Of a DNA stretch of 18,912 bases, positions 14,509 to 18,912 are shown piece after piece. The translations under genes were made by a program, and so were the position numbers. The stretch's first letter is position 1. Each line of letters begins with the position of its first letter. The DNA is from Sphingobium sp. (GTDB lineage: Bacteria; Pseudomonadota; Alphaproteobacteria; Sphingomonadales; Sphingomonadaceae): assembly GCF_003248505.1 (NCBI RefSeq), contig NZ_QFOA01000067.1:1-18912 (forward strand). Direction: 5' to 3'. A model generated the notes under the pieces. That model did not search any database. It was not told the origin of the DNA and saw only the letters and a program-made list of their open reading frames with translations.

Positions 14509-15417
14509 TCAGGCATCTTCGCAATGGGGACAGATCGGCAGGGCGTGTCTCTCGATCAGGTAGTCGACTTCGCAAGGTGGACACCTTGCCGCGAGCCCCT
14601 CCCAATCGCACTGACCACATCGTGCCTTGAGCCATGGATTGGCGTCGAGGTTGAGATGATCGTAGAATACGGCGCGCTTGCTGCATTCTGGACACCGCAG
14701 GAACGTCTCCTCGCTGGAGTAGCCACAGGTGAGACAGGTATCGTCATCCCTTAGATAGGCCCTCGCCCCGCAGCAGCCGCACCTATGTGGATTAGGATCG
14801 ATCTCCCGCGCACGCGCGGCTGCCTCTTCCTGATAGTGTTCGGTTCGCACAAGCCTATTGAAGAGTTCCAGCCCAAGAAGGTTCATCGCGCCGAATGCGA
14901 ACTCATGCTCCTCCGTCCGTCGGAGCGCCGCGATGATCTGCAGGAGGACCTGCACAGCGTCATACTTGAGGTCGAACCGATCCCCCTCGATAATCGGCGC
15001 ATGGAAATGGACGAGCTTGTTTCGGGCGCGCTGGAGAAAATCGACATTGAGCCAAAATGCCTCGTCCCCCAGGTATTTAGCAGCCTTGGGCTTGATCTGC
15101 TCGAAGTTGATTGTTCGGATCTTGCCCGCTTCCCAAAGCGCCTTCGCTTCGGCATCCGTCGCCGGCAGGTCCTTCGGCTTCGTCACGCCCACAAATCCCT
15201 CATGCTTGAGGACCAAGGCCGTCGCCGAGAGCTCGACTGCTATCTGCATGAGGACGGTGACGAGCGTCGCACGGTCGATATCGAAGGCCGCGTTCGAATC
15301 GTCTCCATGAGCTGCAATCTCCTCCGCCGCCTTCTTGAGGAACAGTCCAGCATTGTGAAGCATGGCCGCGCTGACCTGGTCGGTCAGGGGTGGGGCGCTT
15401 GAGCTGCTTCTATCCAT
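14509..15417 (-). CDS. HEPN-like protein with three C-terminal zinc ribbons
   Basis: 302-residue protein. Residues about 12-175 are helical and carry RNKLVH at 132-137, fitting the R-x4-H active-site motif of HEPN ribonucleases within FLQRARNKLVHFHAP. The C-terminal 90 residues hold three consecutive Cys4 zinc ribbons: C213/C216 with C228/C231, C242/C245 with C267/C270, and C279/C282 with C296/C299. Such ribbons often bind nucleic acid or a protein partner. ATG 15417 follows AGGAG by 6 bases; the open frame to 15618 is not needed. HEPN proteins include toxins and defence RNases, but non-catalytic members are common. The gene faces the 3' end of the GIY-YIG gene, 36 bases away. Confidence 0.68.
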   Translation of the reverse strand: MDRSSSSAPPLTDQVSAAMLHNAGLFLKKAAEEIAAHGDDSNAAFDIDRATLVTVLMQIAVELSATALVLKHEGFVGVTKPKDLPATDAEAKALWEAGKIRTINFEQIKPKAAKYLGDEAFWLNVDFLQRARNKLVHFHAPIIEGDRFDLKYDAVQVLLQIIAALRRTEEHEFAFGAMNLLGLELFNRLVRTEHYQEEAAARAREIDPNPHRCGCCGARAYLRDDDTCLTCGYSSEETFLRCPECSKRAVFYDHLNLDANPWLKARCGQCDWEGLAARCPPCEVDYLIERHALPICPHCEDA

Positions 15418-15769
15418 TATCTGCTCCTGTCCTCGTCGAGCCATGCAATTGCATTCCGGATCCGTTGATAGTTCAAGCGACTTACAGCGCACTAGGTTGC
15501 CGGGTCGTCTTACCCGGCGCTCCATCGTTATCGTCCAGCAGCCTAGACACGCTGCAATTTGACGCCAGCTTTGCACAGCTCTTAACCAAGAGTTGGATGG
15601 CAGCAACCGGCGCGGCATCGCTTTTCCAATGAGCTAAGGCGGCCAAACGCGCGATGGTCGGCTCGCGTCCTAAGCCAACACTTGGAAAACCGAGTGGGGA
15701 ATGACAGGTTGTTCCAACCACGGCGCTGAACGAGGCTGGAAGCAAGCGGCGGATTCCGGCCTGTCATAG
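15418..15769. other. 352-base intergenic region between clpB and the HEPN gene
   Basis: No convincing gene. A GC-rich hairpin, GCCGGGT (15499-15505) and ACCCGGC (15512-15518) with a 6-base loop, lies about 82 bases upstream of the HEPN start, with no T-run. A minus-strand frame of 87 codons (15482-15745) begins with TTG, has no ribosome site and no recognisable similarity. The region should contain the HEPN gene promoter and the clpB 3' end; I could not place a -35/-10 pair. Confidence 0.5.
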
Positions 15770-18355
15770 TCATTCGACGCGGGGCGTAAGGACCAAGCCG
15801 GAATCTCCCTCGTCGATTTTCACTACCCCGCCATCCATTACCTCTCCCCGAAGTATCAGGTCAGCAAGCGGATCCTGAAGGTAGCGTTGGACGGCGCGCT
15901 TCAGGGGACGCGCGCCATATACGGGATCGTAGCCAACACGGCCAAGCCAAGCCCTGGCGCCTTCGCTCAGTTCGAGTTTGATCTTTCGGTCCTTCAGGAG
16001 GGCTTGAACCCGCGAGATCTGGATGTCGACGATTGGGCCCATGTGTTCCTGAGCAAGGCGATGGAAGAGGATGATCTCATCGAGACGGTTCAGGAATTCC
16101 GGCCGGAAATGGGCTCGCACGATCTCCATCACCTGCGGTTCGACGGTTTCAACCTTCTCCCCGTCCGCCAGGTTGGAAAGGAACTGGCTGCCTAGGTTCG
16201 ACGTCAGGATGATGATCGTGTTGGCGAAGTCGACGGTGCGCCCCTGACCATCGGTGAGACGGCCATCGTCAAGGACCTGCAGAAGGACGTTGAACACGTC
16301 CGCGTGGGCCTTCTCTACTTCGTCGAACAGGACGACCTGGTAGGGGCGCCGGCGCACCGCCTCGGTGAGAACCCCTCCTTCCTCGTATCCCACATAGCCC
16401 GGAGGCGCCCCGATCAGACGGGAGACGGCGTGCTTCTCCATGAACTCGCTCATGTCTATCCGGACCATCGCGCTGCTGTCGTCGAAAAGGAATTCGGCCA
16501 GCGCCTTCGTGAGCTCTGTCTTACCTACCCCGGTCGGACCGAGGAACAGGAACGAAGCCAGAGGGCGGTTCGGGTCCTGTAGACCCGCCCGACTCCGCCG
16601 GACAGCTGCAGATACCGCGCGCACGGCGTCCTCCTGACCGATCACGCGCTTGCCGAGTTCCTCTTCCATCTGGAGGAGCTTCTCGCGTTCACCTTCCAGC
16701 ATCCGTTCCATTGGGATGCCTGTCCACCGCGCGACGACAGCGGCGATGTCGTCGGCAGTCACCTCCTCACGGAGCATTGCGCCGCCGCTATCGGCCTGCG
16801 CTTCCTCGAGCTGCTTCGTGAGCGCTGGGATCGTGCCATAGTTGAGTTCCGCCATCTTGGAGAGGTCGTTGGACCGCTGCGCTTGCTCGAGTTCCAGTCG
16901 AGCGGCTTCGAGCTGCTCCTTTAGTTTCGCTTCGGCGTTGATCTTCTCCCGTTCGGCCTGCCACCGTGCAGTGAGTTCGGAGGACTGCTCGCCCAGATTG
17001 GCAAGTTCCTCCTCGATCTTCGCGAGGCGGTCCTTGGATGCGGAATCAGACTCCTTCTTCAATGCCTCGCGCTCGATCTGTAGCTGCATGATGCGGCGAT
17101 CGAGGTTCTCGATCTCCTCAGGTTTGCTTTCGACTTCCATCCGTATGCGGCTTGCCGCCTCATCCATCAGGTCGATCGCCTTGTCGGGTAGGAAGCGGTC
17201 AGTGATGTATCGGTTGGACAGCGTCGCGGCTGCTACGATCGCGCCATCGGTTATGCGAACGCCGTGGTGGAGCTCGTATTTTTCCTTCAGTCCCCGGAGG
17301 ATGGAGATCGTGTCCTCCACTGTCGGCTCGCCGACGAACACAGGCTGGAAGCGGCGCTGAAGGGCCGGGTCCTTCTCCACATATTTTCGATATTCATCGA
17401 GGGTTGTCGCTCCGATGCAGTGGAGTTCGCCACGGGCCAGTGCAGGCTTGAGGAGGTTGGAGGCGTCCATCGCGCCGTCAGTCTTGCCGGCACCGATCAG
17501 CGTGTGCATTTCGTCGATGAAGAGGATGATCTGGCCCTCGCCCGCCTTCACCTCGTCCAACACGCCCTTGAGCCGCTCCTCGAACTCGCCACGATATTTT
17601 GCGCCTGCAATGAGCGACCCCATGTCGAGCGCCATCAGGGTCCGGTTCTTGAGCGTGTCGGGAACGTCTCCATTGGCGATCCTTAGGGCAAGCCCCTCCG
17701 CTATGGCGGTCTTGCCGACGCCCGGTTCGCCGATGAGGACCGGATTGTTCTTCGTGCGACGTGCGAGGATTTGGATCGTCCGGCGGATCTCCTCGTCGCG
17801 GCCGATGACCGGGTCGAGCTTTCCATCCTTTGCCGCCTGGGTCAGGTCTCTCGCAAATTTCTTGAGCGCGTCATAGCGATCCTCGGCGCTGGCGGTATCG
17901 GCGGATCGCCCCTGACGCAGCTCGGCGATCGCCTGGTTCAGCTTTTCAGGCGTGACGCCTGCCTTCCCTACCGCTCGGCCGGCAGGTCCCGCTTTGGACA
18001 TGGCGACAGCGAGAAGCAGGCGTTCCACCGTGACGAAGCTGTCTCCAGCCTTCTGGGCAATTTGCTCGGCTTGATCGAGAAGGCGGACGGCATCGTTGTC
18101 CAAGCTCGGTGGCTGTGACGCTCCAGATCCGGTCACTGCCGGCATCTTGGAAAGGGCGGCATCGACTTCAGTGCCAGCGATGCCTGGGTCCCCGCCCGCT
18201 GCCTTCAGCAGGCCTGCGGCCATACCCTGTTCGTCCTCGAGCAGAGCTTTCAGTATATGTTCGGGGGTGATCCTCTGGTGGTTTAGCCGGATCGCGACAG
18301 TTTGCGCCGCCTGAAGGAAGCCCTTCGCGCGATCGGTAAACTTCTCAAGGTTCAT
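15770..18355 (-). CDS. clpB: ATP-dependent disaggregase ClpB
   Basis: 861-residue Hsp100 disaggregase, normal family length. The N domain (1-145) begins MNLEKFTDRAKGFLQAAQT. The first AAA+ domain has Walker A GEPGVGKT (209-216) and a Walker B in LFIDEMH. The ClpB middle coiled coil (roughly 400-520) is rich in Glu/Lys/Leu, and the second AAA+ domain has GPTGVGKT near 610 and FDEVEKAH. A C-terminal oligomerisation domain follows. With DnaK and small heat-shock proteins it pulls proteins out of aggregates in the cytoplasm. ATG 18355 has AGGAG 6 bases upstream. That site is part of a hairpin arm (18364-18408), and a weak Crp/Fnr-type site lies at 18433-18446. It is a canonical ClpB, not the longer ClpK type of enterobacterial heat-resistance islands, so it could also be the only chromosomal copy. 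Confidence 0.96.
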   Translation of the reverse strand: MNLEKFTDRAKGFLQAAQTVAIRLNHQRITPEHILKALLEDEQGMAAGLLKAAGGDPGIAGTEVDAALSKMPAVTGSGASQPPSLDNDAVRLLDQAEQIAQKAGDSFVTVERLLLAVAMSKAGPAGRAVGKAGVTPEKLNQAIAELRQGRSADTASAEDRYDALKKFARDLTQAAKDGKLDPVIGRDEEIRRTIQILARRTKNNPVLIGEPGVGKTAIAEGLALRIANGDVPDTLKNRTLMALDMGSLIAGAKYRGEFEERLKGVLDEVKAGEGQIILFIDEMHTLIGAGKTDGAMDASNLLKPALARGELHCIGATTLDEYRKYVEKDPALQRRFQPVFVGEPTVEDTISILRGLKEKYELHHGVRITDGAIVAAATLSNRYITDRFLPDKAIDLMDEAASRIRMEVESKPEEIENLDRRIMQLQIEREALKKESDSASKDRLAKIEEELANLGEQSSELTARWQAEREKINAEAKLKEQLEAARLELEQAQRSNDLSKMAELNYGTIPALTKQLEEAQADSGGAMLREEVTADDIAAVVARWTGIPMERMLEGEREKLLQMEEELGKRVIGQEDAVRAVSAAVRRSRAGLQDPNRPLASFLFLGPTGVGKTELTKALAEFLFDDSSAMVRIDMSEFMEKHAVSRLIGAPPGYVGYEEGGVLTEAVRRRPYQVVLFDEVEKAHADVFNVLLQVLDDGRLTDGQGRTVDFANTIIILTSNLGSQFLSNLADGEKVETVEPQVMEIVRAHFRPEFLNRLDEIILFHRLAQEHMGPIVDIQISRVQALLKDRKIKLELSEGARAWLGRVGYDPVYGARPLKRAVQRYLQDPLADLILRGEVMDGGVVKIDEGDSGLVLTPRVE

Positions 18356-18363
18356 CGCATTCT

Positions 18364-18408
18364 CCTGTCCCGCATGAGAGGCGGTGAGTCCGCCGGTTTC
18401 GGGACAGG
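18364..18408 (-). promoter_or_regulatory. clpB leader hairpin covering the ribosome binding site
   Basis: On the transcript, CCTGTCCCG (18408-18400) pairs perfectly with CGGGACAGG (18372-18364). Inside is a second stem, GGCGG (18394-18390) with CCGCC (18384-18380), loop ACTCA. The outer 3' arm ends in AGG, the first part of the clpB Shine-Dalgarno AGGAG. The structure could hide the ribosome site and open on heating or unfolding. The 27-base spacer excludes a CIRCE (HrcA) element. Pairing is read directly; the role is inferred. Confidence 0.5.
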
Positions 18409-18432
18409 CTATCCATCGGTTTGATGTTCACG

Positions 18433-18446
18433 CTGATCTTTGTCAG
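18433..18446. promoter_or_regulatory. weak Crp/Fnr-type operator upstream of clpB
   Basis: CTGATCTTTGTCAG keeps CTGA-N6-TCAG but not the central TATG of the other sites. It lies 84 bases upstream of clpB, between clpB and the end of the phospholipase D remnant. It is the least convincing of the five sites. Confidence 0.35.
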
Positions 18447-18510
18447 TCCATCGTGGTTTCTCAGATCACGCCATGCTGCAGTCCACTGCGATTAAGCATG
18501 TGTCCGTGGG

Positions 18511-18813
18511 TCAGAGCAGCCACTGGATCGGCAGGCGTTGGGCGAACCCAATCATAAGATGGTCGCCCAAGGTCATGTTCGGTTCTTCGGCATGGACAAT
18601 CTCCTGGCCGTCATGGCGCTCGATCCAGTTGAGCCCACCATCCTGCAGTCTCAGTTCGTAGGCGGCCTCCGGTGCGAGTTGCTCAAATACCGATCCGACC
18701 TCCTTTGCGAGTTTCGGACTGTGGATGACGAAGCCGAGCTCGGTGTTTAGTTCTATCGATCGTGGATCGAGATTGAACGAGCCGATGAAGAGTCGCTCGC
18801 CGTCAACCGAGAA
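18511..18813 (-). pseudogene. phospholipase D/cardiolipin synthase 3' remnant
   Basis: The last 101 codons of a phospholipase D superfamily protein of the ClsC/YmdC cardiolipin synthase type. The stretch FSVDGERLFIGSFNLDPRS, then LNTELGFVIHSPKLAKEV, and a C-terminus RLPIQWLL are typical of the second HKD half of that group. The expected His and Lys of the HKD motif, just upstream of FSVDG, are replaced (the frame reads CSDDGQ), and similarity stops at 18813. An in-frame TAA at 18889-18891 closes the frame. The gene therefore lost its first three quarters and should be inactive. Cardiolipin synthesis would suit an envelope-stress island. The break coincides with a probable transposon end. Confidence 0.72.
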
Positions 18814-18912
18814 TTGTCCGTCGTCAGAACATTCGGCACAACTCGCGGCGTAGATTAGCGGAGTGCGGACCTCGTCAGGGGGTTGATGTTAGGCGGCGAA
18901 CTTGCGGTGCTG
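18814..18912. mobile_element. probable transposon or IS end at the right edge
   Basis: Sequence foreign to the phospholipase D gene begins at about 18814. Reading rightward from 18815, it begins TGTCCGTCGTCAGAAC; a 5'-TG start is common in terminal inverted repeats, and TGTC with CAGAA recalls Tn402/Tn5053-type ends. At the far right, minus-strand codons read QHRKFAA then TAA (18889), perhaps the tail of a transposase gene lying outside the window. The element family is uncertain. Confidence 0.4.

Noticed and set aside
15482..15745. Minus-strand open frame of 87 codons
   Set aside because: TTG start, no ribosome site, no recognisable similarity; treated as non-coding.
18364..18408. CIRCE element (HrcA operator) before clpB
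   Set aside because: The arms do not match TTAGCACTC/GAGTGCTAA and the spacer is 27 bases, not 9.

Overview
The window looks like an accessory stretch of an alphaproteobacterial genome, most likely from a sphingomonad (Sphingomonas, Sphingobium or a relative). This rests on the high GC content, a free-standing NDUFS4-type protein, a pair of Crp/Fnr regulators typical of Alphaproteobacteria, and a coiled-coil protein often mislabelled TolA in that order. The assignment is from recalled family patterns, not from a search. I see no rRNA, tRNA or CRISPR array.

Layout. The left edge (1-100) carries short direct repeats that look like a mobile-element end. They abut an AI-2E/PerM-type transporter that has lost its 5' part (to 819). 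An HdeD-type membrane protein (1002-1613) and a 62-residue DESFPASDPPS-motif protein (1701-1889) follow on +. On - lie a KefB-type K+/H+ antiporter (1896-3611) and, upstream of it, a soluble histidine kinase (3709-4452). Next, on -, is a tightly overlapping three-gene set: lipoprotein, papain-like cysteine protease and an unknown 197-residue protein (6585 down to 4644). Two Crp/Fnr regulators (6778-7512 and 7593-8234) point left. Pointing right is a stress operon: DUF5335 protein, YfdX-type lipoprotein, Hsp20 and NDUFS4-like protein (8418-10777). Then come DUF3253 and exonuclease III (10811-11916, -) and a coiled-coil protein (11969-12538, +). A defence-like segment follows: a caspase/CHAT-like peptidase (12650-13528, -), a GIY-YIG nuclease with an in-frame TGA (13594-14472, +) and a HEPN/triple zinc-ribbon protein (14509-15417, -). 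The window closes with clpB (15770-18355, -) and the 3' remnant of a phospholipase D/cardiolipin synthase gene, cut off at a second probable mobile-element junction near 18813.

How it fits together. HdeD, KefB, YfdX, Hsp20 and a Clp disaggregase are the hallmark set of the transmissible locus of stress tolerance (heat-resistance locus) known from Enterobacteriaceae and Pseudomonas. This window appears to be an alphaproteobacterial counterpart with extra parts. A shared palindrome, core TGA-N6-TCA and usually CTGAC.TATGTCAG, lies upstream of hdeD, the histidine kinase, one crp/fnr gene, the DUF5335-yfdX-hsp20 operon and, in weaker form, clpB. It suggests one local regulon run by the Crp/Fnr protein with an ETVTR recognition helix. 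clpB also has a leader hairpin that covers its ribosome binding site.
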